A stretch of DNA of 64,000 nucleotides from Cymbomonas tetramitiformis. Taxonomy: Eukaryota; Chlorophyta; Pyramimonadophyceae; Pyramimonadales; Pyramimonadaceae. Made by a program: the position numbers and the translations under genes. Of this stretch, positions 12,355-24,629 are shown piece after piece. The stretch's first letter is position 1. The number at the start of each line of letters is the position of its first letter. The notes under the pieces are model-generated. The model saw nothing but the letters and a program-made list of their open reading frames with translations. It made no database searches and was not told where the DNA came from. The stretch spans positions 100,409 to 164,408 of the forward strand of contig LGRX02033400.1 of assembly GCA_001247695.2 (NCBI GenBank). Reading direction: 5' to 3'.

Positions 12355-15030
12355 AGGGCAGCAGCCGCAGCAGCAAAGCTCGAATCCCAACGGGCGACGC
12401 AGTCGATTTTTCGATCTCACGATCGCCAGACGCTAACGATGGCAGTGCCACTGCATTCGCGTATATTTACCGCGACGCCACCCACGCGTTATGGCATGGC
12501 ATGCTGGGAAGTAAAAAGCGAAACATTGTCGCGCACATGACCCTGCGGTCAGATGATGTAATAGCGATATCCATGTTAACATCGCATGGCCGACGCGATG
12601 TTCGTAAATCGAAATTACCGGATGGAACCTCGGCTGCCACGACTGCACTAAAATGTAACGCCCGACAAAAAGAAATACGAGCATCGCGGCGCGCCACGTC
12701 GGACGGAATGGTAATTAATCGTGTTGTCCAAAAAGATCGACGCCTAGTGGAGATCGCATATTTGTGATCGACAGCGCCTAGACCTCTGACCCTTATAGTC
12801 TTGGCATGAAGTAAATACCTCTGCTCCTTATGATTTGGAACCTGGCCAAATTACCTACCTCTGACCTAAGCTTTATAATCTTCACCCAAACCAAATTACC
12901 TTACTTACTTACTTACTTACCTTAATCAGCAGCAGCAGCAGCAAAGCTCGAATCCCAACGGGCGATACAGTCGAACGTTCCATCTCACGATCGCCAGACG
13001 CTAACGATGACAGTGCCACAACAGTCGCGTGTATGTACCACGACGCCACCCACGCGTTATGGCATTATGGCATGGCATGCTGGGAAGCAAAAAACAAAGC
13101 ACTGTCGCGCACATGATCCTGCGGTCATATGATGCAATGGCGATATCCATGTTAACATCGCATGGTAACTAATCGTGCTGTCCAAAAAGATCGACGCCTA
13201 GTGGAGATCGCATATTTGTGATCGACAGCGCCTAGTACCTTACTTACTTACTTACTTACTTAATCAGCAACAGCAACAACAGCAAAGCGCGAATCCCAAC
13301 GGGCGACACAGACGAACCGTTCCAATCTCACGATCGCCAGACGCTAACGATGACAGTGCCACTGCAGTCTCGTACATTTACCGCGACGCCACCCACGCGT
13401 TACGATGGCATGGCATGTTGAAATGCAAAAAGCGAAGCATTGTCGCGCACATGATCCTACGGTCAGCTGGCCTAGTGGAGATCTCTTTTTGAGATCGATC
13501 CGCCTAGTACCTTACCTTACCTTAGTCAATCAACAGCAGGAGCAGCAGCCGCAACAGCAAAGCTCGAATCCCAACGGGCGACGCAGTCGATTTTTCGATC
13601 TCACGATCGCCAGACGCTAACGATGGCAGTGCCACTGCATTCGCGTATATTTACCGTGACGCCACCCACGCGTTATGGCATGGCATGCTGGGAAGTAAAA
13701 AGCGAAACATTGTCGCGCACATGATCCTGCGGTCAGATGATGTAATAGCGATATCCATGTTAACATCGCATGGCCGACGCGATGTTCGTAAATCGAAATT
13801 ACCGGATGGAACCTCGGCTGCCACGACTGCACTAAAATGTAACGCCCGACAAAAAGAAATACGAGCATCGCGGCGCGCCACGTCGGACGGAATGGTAATT
13901 AATCGTGTTGTCCAAAAAGATCGACGCCTAGTGGAGATCGCATATTTGTGATCGACAGCGCCTAGACCTCTGACCCTTATAGTCTTGGCATGAAGTAAAT
14001 ACCTCTGCTCCTTATGATTTGGAACCTGGCCAAATTACCTTACCTTACTTACTTACTTACTTAATCGGCAACAACAGCAACAGCAAAGCGCGAATCCCAA
14101 CGGGCGACACCGACGAACCGTTCCGATCTCACGATCGCCAGACGCTAACGATGACAGTGCCACTGCAGTCGCGTACATTTACCGCGACGCCACCCACGCG
14201 TTACGATGGCATGGCATGTTGGGAAGTAAAAAGCGAAGCATTGTCGCGCACATGATCCTACGGTCAGCTGGCCTAGTGAAGATCTCTTTTTGAGATCGAT
14301 CCGCCTAGTACCTTACCTTACCTTAGTCAATCAGCACGGCAGCAGCAGCAACAGCAAAGCTCGAATCCCAACGGGCGACGCAATCGATTTTTCGATCTCA
14401 CGATCGCCAGACGCTGACGATGACAGTGCCACTGCATTCGCGTATATTTACCGCGACGCCACCCACGCATTATGGCATGGCATGCTGGGAAGTAAAAAGA
14501 GAAACATTGTCGCGCACATGACCCTGCGGTCAGATGATGTAATAGCGATATCCATGTTAACATCGCATGGCCGACGCGATGTTCGTAAATCGAAATTACC
14601 GGATGGAACCTCGGCTGCCACGACTGCACTAAAATGTAACGCCCGACAAAAAGCAATACGAGCATCGCGGCGCGCCACGTCGGACGGAATGGCAATTAAT
14701 CGTGTTGTCCAAAAAGATCGACGCCTAGTGGAGATCGCATATTTGTGATCGACAGCGCCTAGTACTTAATCAGCAGCAACAATAGTAGTAGCAACAGCAG
14801 CAGCAACAACAAACAAAGCGCGAATCCCAATGGGCGACACAGACAAACTTCCGATCGCACGATCGCCGGACGCTAACGATGGCAGTGCCACTGCATTCGC
14901 GTACATTTACCGCGACGCCACCCACGCGTCATGGCATGGCATGTTGGGATGCAAAAAGCGAAGCACTGTCGCGCACATGATCCTACGGTCAGTTGGCCTA
15001 GTGGAGATCTCTTTTTCAGATCGACCCGCC
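12355..15030 (+). repeat. Complex satellite array, seven units of three types
   Basis: Each unit starts with a CAG/CAA-rich run and GCGAATCCCAACGGGCGAC, passes through GATCGCCAGACGCTAACGAT and GGCATGGCATGCTGGGAA, and ends in GATCG...CGCCTAG. Long units (12355-12775, 13515-13965, 14310-14762) have an extra segment with GATGTAATAGCGATATCC; short units lie between them. The first two long units are 1184 bp apart, giving a higher-order repeat. TTAC tetranucleotide runs and CCTCTGACCCTTATAGTC spacers separate units. The coding frames recurring at 1184-bp spacing are readings of the repeat and do not look like a protein family. Confidence 0.9.
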
Positions 15031-15059
15031 TAATATTAAATACGTTTTTTGCCGTTGCT

Positions 15060-15370
15060 AATATTGACGCGTTCGAGCACGCTTTCCGAAAACGGTAAAG
15101 GTAGATGCGTTGGAGGTTCACGGAACATGGTAGACGTCATCGCGACTGTCATGTGACGGAATCTCGGGTTCGATGAGACACGGCCGGCGAACCGGTTTTT
15201 TTATTCATTTCTTCATATCTGATTTCATGCCAAGCCCATCGATCACGCGATTTGTTGTGACACTATTTTCGTACGCGGTCCGTTGAGCTTGACCAGTAAC
15301 TCGCACTAAGAAAAAAGGTTGGCGCCTATAACCGTCAGAAACAATCCTTCGCCTAACGGGGTGAGGCAGC
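15060..15370. repeat. Left arm of ~300-bp inverted repeat enclosing the LTR element
   Basis: The stretch from CCGAAAACGGTAAAGGTAGA through CGGAACATGGTAGACGTCAT and GACACGGCCGGCGAACCGG to ATCCTTCGCCTAA is present as its diverged reverse complement at 24630-24900. Removing the LTR retrotransposon and one TCATA would bring the two arms to about 0.85 kb apart. This suggests an older inverted-repeat DNA element into which the retrotransposon inserted. Confidence 0.75.
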
Positions 15371-15781
15371 TATGATACTCTCTTGAATTCTTCACGTGTT
15401 TTGCTTGTGATACTTGTGTTGCGTCTTGTTGTTTCATCGTTCGACGGAGTGTGCAGGTGGAATTAGCAGCGCATATTTTGTAAAGCAACTTTCCCTTTTC
15501 GCCAATAGGCACGCACCTCGTGATGTGGGATTCTAAGTTGGCATTTGTCAACTTAGTTTGGGATAAAACCCAACTACATCGTATGTTTATTTATTGGGTC
15601 GTACATACACGATGCCGTAAGTTCCTCGGCTGATTCCATCACCAGGTGTATGAGGGCATCTGCCGACGTGACCTCGCGCCGAGAGGCATTCGCGCACTTG
15701 TACCATCAACGCCATCGTGTAACACTAAATACACGCACACTCAAGGTAGGTCCCTCAGTGAGCTAATGCATACACATCATA

Positions 15782-15976
15782 TGCTGGATTCAGTGCACCG
15801 TACCAGGTCATTATGTGCATGACTCCGTTTAGCTGTACCAGTACTCGTACAGTACTTGGTGGCAGAAACCTAGGTCACAGATACGCTTATATTCGATTAT
15901 CTCTTATAATGAGTTTACACTTGTATGAAAACTATTCAGTGACCACCCGATATATTACAGTATAATATATCTCACA
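15782..15976 (+). repeat. 5' LTR (195 bp)
   Basis: Begins TGCTGGATTCAGTG and ends ATATATCTCACA. It contains the near-palindrome GTACCAGTACTCGTACAGTAC. It differs from the 3' LTR mainly by a CCA insertion at about 15804 and a C/T at the third position of the LTR. The preceding five bases are TCATA. Confidence 0.92.
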
Positions 15977-15992
15977 GGTTATGGGGTATTAC
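15977..15992 (+). other. Primer-binding site, half initiator tRNA-Met type
   Basis: GGTTATGGGG directly abuts the CA end of the 5' LTR. Nine bases are complementary to the anticodon-loop region of eukaryotic initiator tRNA-Met. Conventional sites begin TGG (complement of the CCA end); that is absent. The second family member at 26181 reads GGTTATAGGG in the same place. Confidence 0.65.
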
Positions 15993-16348
15993 CCCGCTTT
16001 TCTCACTGCTGACTTTGCCATGATTGGCTAAGTTTTTTCCGCTTGGCGGGGCGTTGGGGCCTCGCGAGGTGTTGAATTGGCCACTTTAGGGCGTGCGGTT
16101 TGCGCTAAGTTGCGGCGAGATTTCGGATTGGGACTTTCGGCAACTTCTTCGAGTGTCCGCGTTGGATTTTGTTTTAGACTTGGCTTGATCACCCCTGTCG
16201 ACATCTCCTTGGCCGTCGCGTATTCGACTTCGTTGATTTCGTTCGACCCCATCTTCTCCTTACTCCGCGACTGCATTACCGTCGTCCGCCACCTTACAAT
16301 TTACGCCTCGCCTTTTCCCCAACCCCCCTCCTATAGGAATTTATTCTG

Positions 16349-16840
16349 ATGACTTCGTCCTCTGTTGGTACACCGGCCATGGGCGCTAGAATGCGCCTAG
16401 ACTCTATTTTTGCTAGGAATGTGGGTGCTCGCTATAAGAGCACCCCGCAGTCAGCGAAAGTCACGCTCGCTGCTGCTGACAGGACACGCGGCAATGCCGT
16501 GTTGCAATCGTCCTGGGACACTGACGTTGTGAAGCGTGTTGCGAAGGACACCTTGGGCACGAAAGCGTCTTCGTTTTCAAGGAGTGAGCCGCATCGTCAA
16601 CTGCTTTGGGACTCCTTGGTGACTGCCTTGGAGGCCTCTTTCGTCAACAAGGACACCGCCAGCGAGGATATTTTTGACCTCGTGGACGTCACCAAAGAAG
16701 TTCACCCCATTTACAACGACATTTTGCTTCGTGCTTTGGTGTCTTTGACGACTCCCCACTCTCCAGCTCGAAGGTGGGTTGACGGCTTGACGCGTCGGCC
16801 CGCATTTCATCTGGAAAATGGCGAGGCGATCCGGGATCGT
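16349..16840 (+). pseudogene. Gag N-terminal fragment
   Basis: From MTSSSVGTPAMGAR the first ~160 residues are protein-like and alpha-helical (KSTPQSAKVTLAAADR, SEPHRQLLWDSLVTALEASFVNKD). They stand where gag should start, ~370 nt after the 5' LTR. At about 16830 the frame enters a GGAACGATCC minisatellite and runs to a stop at 17080, so the rest of the 243-residue frame is not gag. The matching C-terminal half is found 5 kb downstream. I assign it as gag from position and context, not from a recognised motif. Confidence 0.5.
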
Positions 16841-17020
16841 TCTTTTCGTGATCCGGAACGGGATCGATCCCGGGAGGGAAGTTTCTTACGGGATCGATCC
16901 TGGAACGCCCCGGGTACGGGAACGATCCTGGAACGCTCCAGGTACGGGAACGATCCTGGAACGCTCCAGGTACGGGAACGATCCTGGAACGCTCCAAGTA
17001 CTGGAACGATCCTGAATCGA
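16840..17020 (+). repeat. Minisatellite of CCTGGAACG(C)TCCAGGTACGGGAACGAT type
   Basis: A ~28-bp unit built of GGAACGATCCTGGAACGCTCC repeats about six times with variation; GGATCGATCC and CTGGAACGCTCCAG are internal palindromes. It interrupts gag. Confidence 0.85.
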
Positions 17021-17794
17021 TGGGGGGACACTCATGATAAGTCCAAGGGTCGATTCAAGCATTCAAGGCAAGTACCATGAACCGCACATTAAAAAAAAGG
17101 TAGACTTTCACAAGGCTAGAAAGCAGGAGGCAAATTCAAAAAGAAAAAAATCAACAAATCCACATAAATAGATACACCTTTGAGTACACAAGCTACTTCA
17201 TTTGCATATGTTCATACGGTCTCCACTAAGATGGTATCACTGGCTATTATACTCTTCTTCTTTCTCATCTATACTTCCCACTCCTATAGCGTTTTGGTGT
17301 TGGGGTATTTTTGTCAAAGTTGCAAGCCACTTGGTTGGTTGCGCAAGCTTCACACGCGATTGTGTCGTATTCCATCTTTTAACTTGGGTAAACATTCTTG
17401 AATACTCCTTGCTGAAGGTGTTTGGCACCTCTGTCTGCACATGCGATAGTGCCACAGTGAGTAGCAGTTGAAAAGAACTCATGCGCAAAAAACAACAAAG
17501 GGTAAATAAGTACTTACCACAGCTTGTGACTTCGTGCACGAGTTCTCATTTATTTCATACTCGACGGCCTAGTCTTTCAAGCTTGGGCCACTGGCCATCT
17601 GGCTTCTAGAGTTTTCTTTCCCTTTTCTTCTATTGCTCGTGCTGAATTTTTTTGTCTTATTATCCGCATTTTTTTCTTTTTGGGAAGGTGATGCTCGCTT
17701 GTTGGTCTCCGAGTAGCGCACGTCCATGTTTTGAGTGGCCATCCTGAGGAACGAATCGTGGTAAAGCTCAACACACATAAGCTGACATGCTGAG

Positions 17795-18830
17795 CTCAAC
17801 TGAGAAGCAAAGCAAAGCAAACAGCAAAGTTGGGCAAAGCTGAGTCGAGTTGAGCAGAGCTTAGTCGAGTTGAGCTAAGTTGAGCTAAGTTGAGCTTAGT
17901 TGACACGCTGACAGGAGCAAAGCTGACACGCTGAGCTGATATAAGCTAACAAGCTAAACTAAGCGGAGCTGACAAACCGAGTTGAGCTGACACACAGTTA
18001 CAGGTACGGGATAATACAACATAGACTGGAATATGTGTGTATATGTGTGTGCCTGTTGTGTTATTCCTATGCTAGGATACGCGTGTACCTCTCTGTGCGT
18101 GTGCTATGCCTGTGGTAGGATATATGTGTATCTCTATACCACTGTTATGCCTGTGATAGGATATGTGTGTTTTTTTTTCAAAAGCTAAGCTAAGCTAAGC
18201 TCAAAAGCTAAGCTCAACTCAGGCGTTGAGTTTGGCGCTAAGTGCTGAGCTAAGATAAGCTGAGCTGAGTTGTTTTCACTCATCGAGTTGAGGTGAGTTG
18301 AGTTGAGTTGAGCTGAGTTGAGCTTAGCTGACACGCTGACGTGAGCGAAACTGACACGCTTAGCTGATATGAGCTCAAAAGCTAAGCTCAACTCAGGCGT
18401 TGAGTTTGGCGCTAAGTGCTGAGCTAAGATAAGCTGAGCTGAGTTGTTTTCACTCATAGAGTTGAGGTGAGTTGAGTTGAGTTGAGTTGAGTTGAGCTGA
18501 GTTGAGCTTAGCTGACACGCTGACGTGAGCGAAACTGACACGCTTAGCTGATATGAGCTCAAAAGCTAAGCTCAACTCAGGCGTTGAGTTTGGCGCTAAG
18601 TGCTGAGCTAAGATAAGCTGAGCTGAGTTGTTTTCACTCATAGAGTTGAGGTGAGTTGAGTTGAGTTGAGTTGAGCTGAGTTGAGCTTAGCTGACACGCT
18701 GACGTGAGCGAAACTGACACGCTTAGCTGATATGAGCTCAAAAGCTAAGCTCAACTTTGGCGTTGAGTTTGGCGCTAAGTGCTGAGCTAAGATGAGCTGA
18801 GCTGAGTTGAGTTGAGTGAATGCGTAATAG
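17795..18830 (-). repeat. GAGTT/GAGCT satellite with ~180-bp higher-order unit
   Basis: Built from pentanucleotides GAGTT and GAGCT (minus strand AACTC/AGCTC). The higher-order copies of TAGCTGATATGAGCTCAAAA start at 18361, 18545 and 18724 (periods 184 and 179). The block at 17795-18000 is a more degenerate version. Minus-strand frames of 63-125 residues rich in QLNSTQLNS are readings of the repeat. Confidence 0.92.
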
Positions 18831-19144
18831 AGTGAGTAATGAATTTTTAGTGAGTGGTCCGGAGTGTGGGTTGTGAGGTTATGAGAGCGAATACAATTAC
18901 CTTAATGCACGTTCGTTCTTCACAGTCCCGCTCCTTTGAAGTTTCTGCCTTACCATACCCAACACCCCATGCTGTGTGAGAATGGCTTGGTTCCAAAACC
19001 TCAAAGAACATAGTGAAAAATAACATGCTTATCTTGATCTTATGTAAGACCAGAAAGTGCGCAGTACCATACCATACTTTTATAGTAATCACACATATCC
19101 TAAAAGATCTAAAACACGGGAGCACATATGTGGAAAATTATTTT

Positions 19145-19435
19145 TGCATCAAAATATTACACCTCTTTGTGGCGCCACGGGAGACAAGTGGTCACAGACA
19201 CAAGAGTGTCAGACCTACTCAAACCCAAGATGCCATACATCACAACAAGGCCAATACCTTGTTGCTCGCGGATCAAGGGCGCTCCAAACAAACCCGCAGA
19301 CCAAGGGTGCAGGCGCCTTCTTCTACAAGAGTAGAAAGCGTGACCACAATGGTTCCTTCAATGGCGCAATCACCAATGTGTGGCCAAGGGAGTTCGTTTT
19401 TGCAACGCCACAAAGGAGGTGTAATATTTTGATAC
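19145..19435. mobile_element. MITE-like inverted-repeat element (~290 bp)
   Basis: ATCAAAATATTACACCTCTTTGTGGCG at 19147-19173 is mirrored by CGCCACAAAGGAGGTGTAATATTTTGAT at about 19406-19433, differing by one indel. I could not identify a convincing target duplication beyond AT. It sits inside the LTR retrotransposon filler. Confidence 0.6.
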
Positions 19436-19696
19436 CTATGCTAAATGAAATATTTCTCATAGGGTTGCAGGATTTGCACCGACCAAATAAAATATGCAAA
19501 CAGCTTATGTGAAAACCGAGCTTACAGTTGATATTCGTTATAGAATACTAAAAGTCAATAGCTAAAATAAGTCTATACATTAAAACAAAACAGTTTGATA
19601 AAAAGAAAATAAAGAAAATAAAAAATAAACCACCACTCTAAGTGGGGAAGGATTACCTAAAGGGAATCCGGCCCAGTTCGCCTAACTATTACCCAG

Positions 19697-20008
19697 CAGT
19701 TCAATCGCAATGGTTCCACCGCGAGCTGCGAGCTGGTTCAGGCACAAAGGATTGCACAATAACAGTGTCCTCCCCACTGAATCGCATATTTAGACTGAGG
19801 AACTCTAGGTTCTACCTACAGTGAAGGCAAGGAGCGATGTTGTTGTCCTAGGCACAGCAGTTCAATCGCAATGGTTCCCGCGAGCTGGTTCAGGCACAAA
19901 GGATTGCACGATAACAGTGTCCTCCCCACTGAATCGCATATTTAGACTGAGGAACTCTAGGTTCTACCTACAGTGAAGGCAAGGAGCGATGTTGCTGTCC
20001 TAGGCATT
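19697..20008 (+). repeat. ~157-bp tandem duplication
   Basis: Two adjacent copies of GCAGTTCAATCGCAATGGTTCC...GCGATGTTG(T/C)TGTCCTAGGCA differ by a short deletion (CCGCGAGCTG) and two substitutions. No coding role is seen. Confidence 0.85.
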
Positions 20009-20009
20009 C

Positions 20010-21760
20010 AGGTTTTTTTGTGAAGGACAGATGCAGTTTGATGCCTTACACGATTCTTATTAAAATCTAAAATCGTGTGACTGTGCAAGAAATACTAACC
20101 AGCAAATTGTGCCGACAGGACAATTGAAAGCAAGTTTATTTAAGTGCAAACTAGTCTAGCAAAATCATAATTGCATACTATTCGAGCAACTTGTCACGAG
20201 GCATATACCTGTGTTGACTATGCAAGGCCATCCCTCATCGAGTCGTTGAACAAGTGAAAAGCTCCCTGCCGTCACTATCCCGACACACACCCGACTCTCT
20301 TAATTAAAAGAAAGACTAAACCAAGTGCGATGCAATAAAAAGCTCAAACAAGGACAAGAGCGTACCTTAAATTGGCTGGGTTGGGTTTCACCCCAGGGCG
20401 TGCCGAAGGCTAACGCACTCCCAGCCTCATTTGAGCGAACTGTCTATCTAAAACAAAGTTCGCATCGTCGGACCTTAAAAACTACAAGCACCTATATCAC
20501 GATACTCGCTATTTATGCAAGTGCAAATCGCGCTACAAGTTGCACTGCTACTAACTGTAGTAGCAATGACTGCAAAAGACATGCTACGGAAAGCATGGAG
20601 ACATACCTTAGATTCCCAGTGTTTCCACACCACCAGAGCCCAAAAGCAATTGGGGTGGTAACTGGGATCGGTGCGTCGGATATTTATATCCCGCCTCCTC
20701 GCCAAGAGCCATGGGGCGGTTGTTATGCAATTTTGAGTTGCGACACTTGGAACTTAGACTGGGCCTTTTTAGAAGCTGAAAAGGCCCAGTTTTTCACGAT
20801 CCAGTAAAAACATGCAAACAGGCACACACACTTGTAAAATTCTATCGAAGAATTCAATTTGAAAGCACATTTTTCCAACTAGCTAGCCTAAAGGCAGATA
20901 ACGCACACAAAACAAGTACTTAAAAATCACTTAATCATCACGTAACGTGGGAGCTCCTAGCCCCACATCAAATGTCGAGCGTCCCTATACCAACTCACCT
21001 GCCCTTCAGGATATCACAATGAATCAAGGTGCGCAGGTAGATGCACCTTTCCGATCATGCTAAAAGGTTGTGAGCGCACCTGGCGGGAATGGTGTCCGCT
21101 CATTCCGTGGGTGACCAACGGCCATGGACCATTTTCAAACGTGCTCATGGACTTCAAATTGCGAACACTGTAAGTGAATTACGAAAGGAAAATAGGTGCG
21201 CAGGCGGGATCTACTCTCAAAATTTCGTTCGAAAATTATGGGGTAAATCATAGTTTTGGGCAAGCGACAAAGTGCGTGGGTGTGTGGGTTACGTAAACAC
21301 CAAACGCATCTTGCTTGCGGCGACCACGCAATGACCAACCACCTGCGGAAAATATACGGTACGCGAAAATATCAGAAACTATTTTATACTAGCAACACAA
21401 TACAATCAAATTATTTAGGCTGATCTAATCAGAGTTTGCAGTGTGGTTTTCGGCTCCGTGCTTTCAAACTTCGGAGACGCACGTAAGACTAAATGGGAAG
21501 TCAAGAGCTCACGATACTGTGTCCATGCGCCATGGCGCGCCAGTGACATTTCTGCTGACATCTGATGTCATTGACATTTCTGATGTCATCGATTACTGGA
21601 ACGCGAAGAAACGGTGCAGTGCGTTCGGGATTTCCGATGACGGTTTACGATCCAAAGCGAAACGAGAACGCGGATCGCGGATCATCACCATCGTTATGAG
21701 CACGCTCTCAGGCGATGCATGAACGGGGATCGTGACGTGTCGTCTTTGTTACACGAGCGC
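20010..21760. other. LTR-element filler without recognised genes
   Basis: A 160-residue plus-strand frame at 20325-20807 is open but matches nothing I recognise. A CATTTCTG(C/A)TGACAT duplication lies at about 21547-21592. Otherwise nothing is recognised. Confidence 0.4.
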
Positions 21761-21849
21761 TCCGCAACGGGGGGGAACGGGGAACAGTCGATTACGCATT
21801 CAGAACTGAACGCCGAATTCCAGATGTTCTCCGCGTGACGGTAAGCGAG

Positions 21850-23794
21850 CTCTCCTGGAAATTACCAAGCGGCTCCTGCCGCCTGGACATCGGCCGCTCC
21901 GCCACCACGAAGAGCTCTTAGGCATTTCTTTTGGATCGTCTGATGATCCTGAACCCTTGGTCGCACAATTTGACGAGTGTCTGAAGGCTATCGCGGCTAG
22001 CTGAGCCGGTCCCCTGGACGACGAAGCCGCCAAGAGGCAACTACTGGCGGCACTGGACGTCGAGTTCTACAAAGAGGTGATTACCCCACTTCGCCTGGAC
22101 ACTGAACTGGCGAAAGTGGGCATCAAAGAGATTTACACCCACGTTCTGGAGGTGCGGTGGTGTGCGAACCCGGATGGCCCTCCCAACCGCTCAAAGGCTG
22201 TACCTATCCCGGCGCACACGCCTCTCGGATTGGCCTGCACAGGTAACGAGCAGAGTGACATTTCGCAGGCTTCCTCGAGGAGTTCGCTCGTGTAATTGGT
22301 GAGGTCACTACCCTGCTTGCCTCGCTGCGCCTTGACGAGCGCGATGTTTCTCGAGACACACTGCCGCCACGGCGAGATTTTACCCGCGAGCATGGGGGCG
22401 GTGGTGTGAAATTTCCACCGTCCAAGTGGCGTGATGAGCGGAACCGTCGTACGGACGGTAAGTTTCACGGACGTGACCGTCACGTGGGATGGAAACACCG
22501 CTTCGCGGCATCCCCACTCCCGAAAGGCGGGAGTTGGCCTCAAGGTATTAAGAAGCAGGGTGCCAGGAGCATGTCATTTCACTCCGCATCCTCGGCCTTC
22601 GTGCAGGAGTGCCCCCTCTGCCCTGGACACTTTCACGACACGGCACGTTGCCCTGAGGTGTGTGGTTCGTGTGATATTGAGCTACGTGATGCCGCCATGG
22701 ACTTGGACGAGGTGGTTTCGGCCTTCCAGACCGCCTTCGACAACGAGAACGACGAGGACTTCGATGACCTATGCCACCAGCACGACCAGCCACTGGTACG
22801 TGACGACCCTGAGCCCTTTACTTACCAGGTGCAGCGCGATGTGGGATTGCGCGCTCACTATGCGGGCTTGGGTCGTAGTGCTTCGGACACTCGCATGGAT
22901 GGTGTGCTGTCCGATGCGCAGAGTATCCTGGACACCCTGCGGTCTGCGGCTGCGACTGCACAGGTCGGTGGTGCTGCCGCCGCTGGTAAGCATCCACCAC
23001 TACACATCGGTACTCTGTCTGTACCGCAGGTGGTGTGCGATGCGCCACCACCTGCCAATCACGAGATCGACGCTGGGCTCCACCCGGTTTCGGCATCGGA
23101 CCCTGCTTCTTTCGGGTCCCCTTTCGAGGAACCACTCCATGTCTCTTTTATGGACCGGGTAATGCCGGCATGCTCTAACACGTCCCTTAAGTTGTGCTCA
23201 ATTGACTCGGTTCACGAGTCGATTCACCCGGGAGAGCTTTCCGTGATCGACGATGACGACGACTCCGACGGTTTTTCTTATTCCGGAGACGAGATTCCCT
23301 CGGCCCCACCGGCTACACGGTCACGTGTCGGTGTGGCAACATTGCCGAGGGTCTTCTCTTTTGCATCTCTAGCCCTGCCCGCACTCATGTGTCTTGCATG
23401 TGTGTCAGCGGTTCAGGGTTCGGTGATGCTCGATCGAGACCCTGAATTCACCACAGCAGTACATCCCACTGGGGTGACTGCCAACGGTTTGTCTGCCTTG
23501 CCGTACACTCTTCCTTTCGGCATTCCTTTTCCTTCTGTGGTTTCGGCAGGCTTGGGTTCGGATTTTCACTTTTCAGGATTTCTAAATTTGTTCTACGAAT
23601 CTTCTACTGGTACTGGCTTCTGGTCTTGGCTTCTGGATTATGGTTCTGGCTTCTGGTTCTGGACACTGAACTCTGGACTCTGGTTCTGGATTATGGCTTC
23701 TGGACTCTGGTTCTGGTTGGACATCTTTGACGCTAACAACTTCTTCAACTCTGGCGAACTCTGCAGTTTTGTGGACCACTTTGAAAGTGGCTGA
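21850..23794 (+). pseudogene. Gag C-terminal part with CCHC zinc knuckle, broken frames
   Basis: Three frames together read as one gag-like protein. The first (about 21855-22295) has helical residues SSDDPEPLVAQFDECLKA and LLAALDVEFYKEV, interrupted by a TGA at about 22002. The next open frame, from about 22280 to 23794, contains PLCPGHFHDTARC, an exact C-x2-C-x4-H-x4-C nucleic-acid-binding knuckle. Beyond that are an acidic region (ENDEDFDD, DDDDDSD) and a hydrophobic stretch, ending in a TTCTGG-repeat that encodes a Trp/Phe/Gly-rich tail. No protease DSG motif, integrase or RT follows. The chain ends about 200 nt before the 3' LTR. Confidence 0.6.
23590..23725 (+). repeat. TTCTGG/CTCTGG low-complexity repeat
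   Basis: Degenerate CTTCTGGTTCTGG units run for about 130 bp and give the Trp-rich C-terminus of the gag-like frame. The minus strand reads as PEPE-type repeats. Confidence 0.85.
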
Positions 23795-24000
23795 GTACCT
23801 GCAAGATTGGGCTGTAGGAACTTAGCTTGAGAGCAGTAGTGTCCTAGCAGCAGTTTTAGAAAGGGACCGCCCTGGCTAAAGCACAGGCCTCCCTCTAGCA
23901 GTTTCCAGCTCCTAGCTGTTTGTTGTTTCGGAACAGTTTGATTTGTCTGTGCTCCGCTCTCTGCCACCTGAACAACACTCCGTACAGTTACAGGGTGGTG

Positions 24001-24192
24001 TGTTGGATTCAGTGCACCGTAGGTCATTATGTGCATGACTCCGTTTAGCTGTACCAGTACTCGTACAGTACTTGGTGGCAGAAACCTAGGTCACAGATAC
24101 GCTTATATTCGATTATCTCTTATAATGAGTTTACACTTGTATGAAAACTATTCAGTGACCACCCGATATATTGCAGTATAATATATCTCACA
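24001..24192 (+). repeat. 3' LTR (192 bp)
   Basis: TGTTGGATTCAG...ATATCTCACA, followed by the target duplication TCATA (24193-24197). The preceding GGGTGGTG is a short purine-rich candidate plus-strand primer site. Confidence 0.92.
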
Positions 24193-24629
24193 TCATATAA
24201 GCGTATTTACCGCAGGCTAGGAGCGTCCAATATGTATGCTGAATCCTCGTGATATATGTGAGGGTTGAGGTGGACATGCGTGAGCAATATCGTTATGGGT
24301 TTATGAAAATGCCCCCGCCGTCGTGCTCAATAAGACTGCCAAGTCACATTCTAGTTATACGTAGAACATGGCTCGATATACATCGAGATGATGCGTTTGG
24401 GTTTAACCCCAAAGCTAGGTTGGCGAACGCCAAACCTAGTCTTCCACATCTCAAGCGCAGCTCATCTTGCGGGAAGGGCGCCTCGAGGAATTTGCAAACC
24501 CAAACCCAATTCAAAAGACCCGTAGCAGGTAGTGTCGGCAAATGATAATGACGAGAACTTTAGAACAGCATGAAGCAACATACATGAAACAATCAAGAAA
24601 GTATCACTGCAGCCTCACAGATTGCTCGC

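Larger units (their letters stand above)
15782..24192 (+). mobile_element. Copia-type LTR retrotransposon, non-autonomous, TCATA target duplication
   Basis: Nearly identical LTRs (15782-15976 and 24001-24192) start with TG and end with CA. The element is flanked by the 5-bp direct repeat TCATA (15777-15781 and 24193-24197). The sequence after the 5' LTR reads GGTTATGGG, complementary to the CCCAUAACC anticodon-loop region of initiator tRNA-Met, the half-tRNA primer type known for Drosophila copia. The interior holds an N-terminal gag piece, about 5 kb of unrelated filler (minisatellite, satellite, inverted-repeat element) and a C-terminal gag piece with a CCHC knuckle. Protease, integrase, RT and RNase H are absent. 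The LTRs differ by a 3-nt indel and a few substitutions, so insertion is recent. A second copy starts at 25986. Confidence 0.9.

Noticed and set aside
18185..18641. Minus-strand frames encoding QLNSTQLNST repeats
   Set aside because: Direct translation of the GAGTT/GAGCT satellite.
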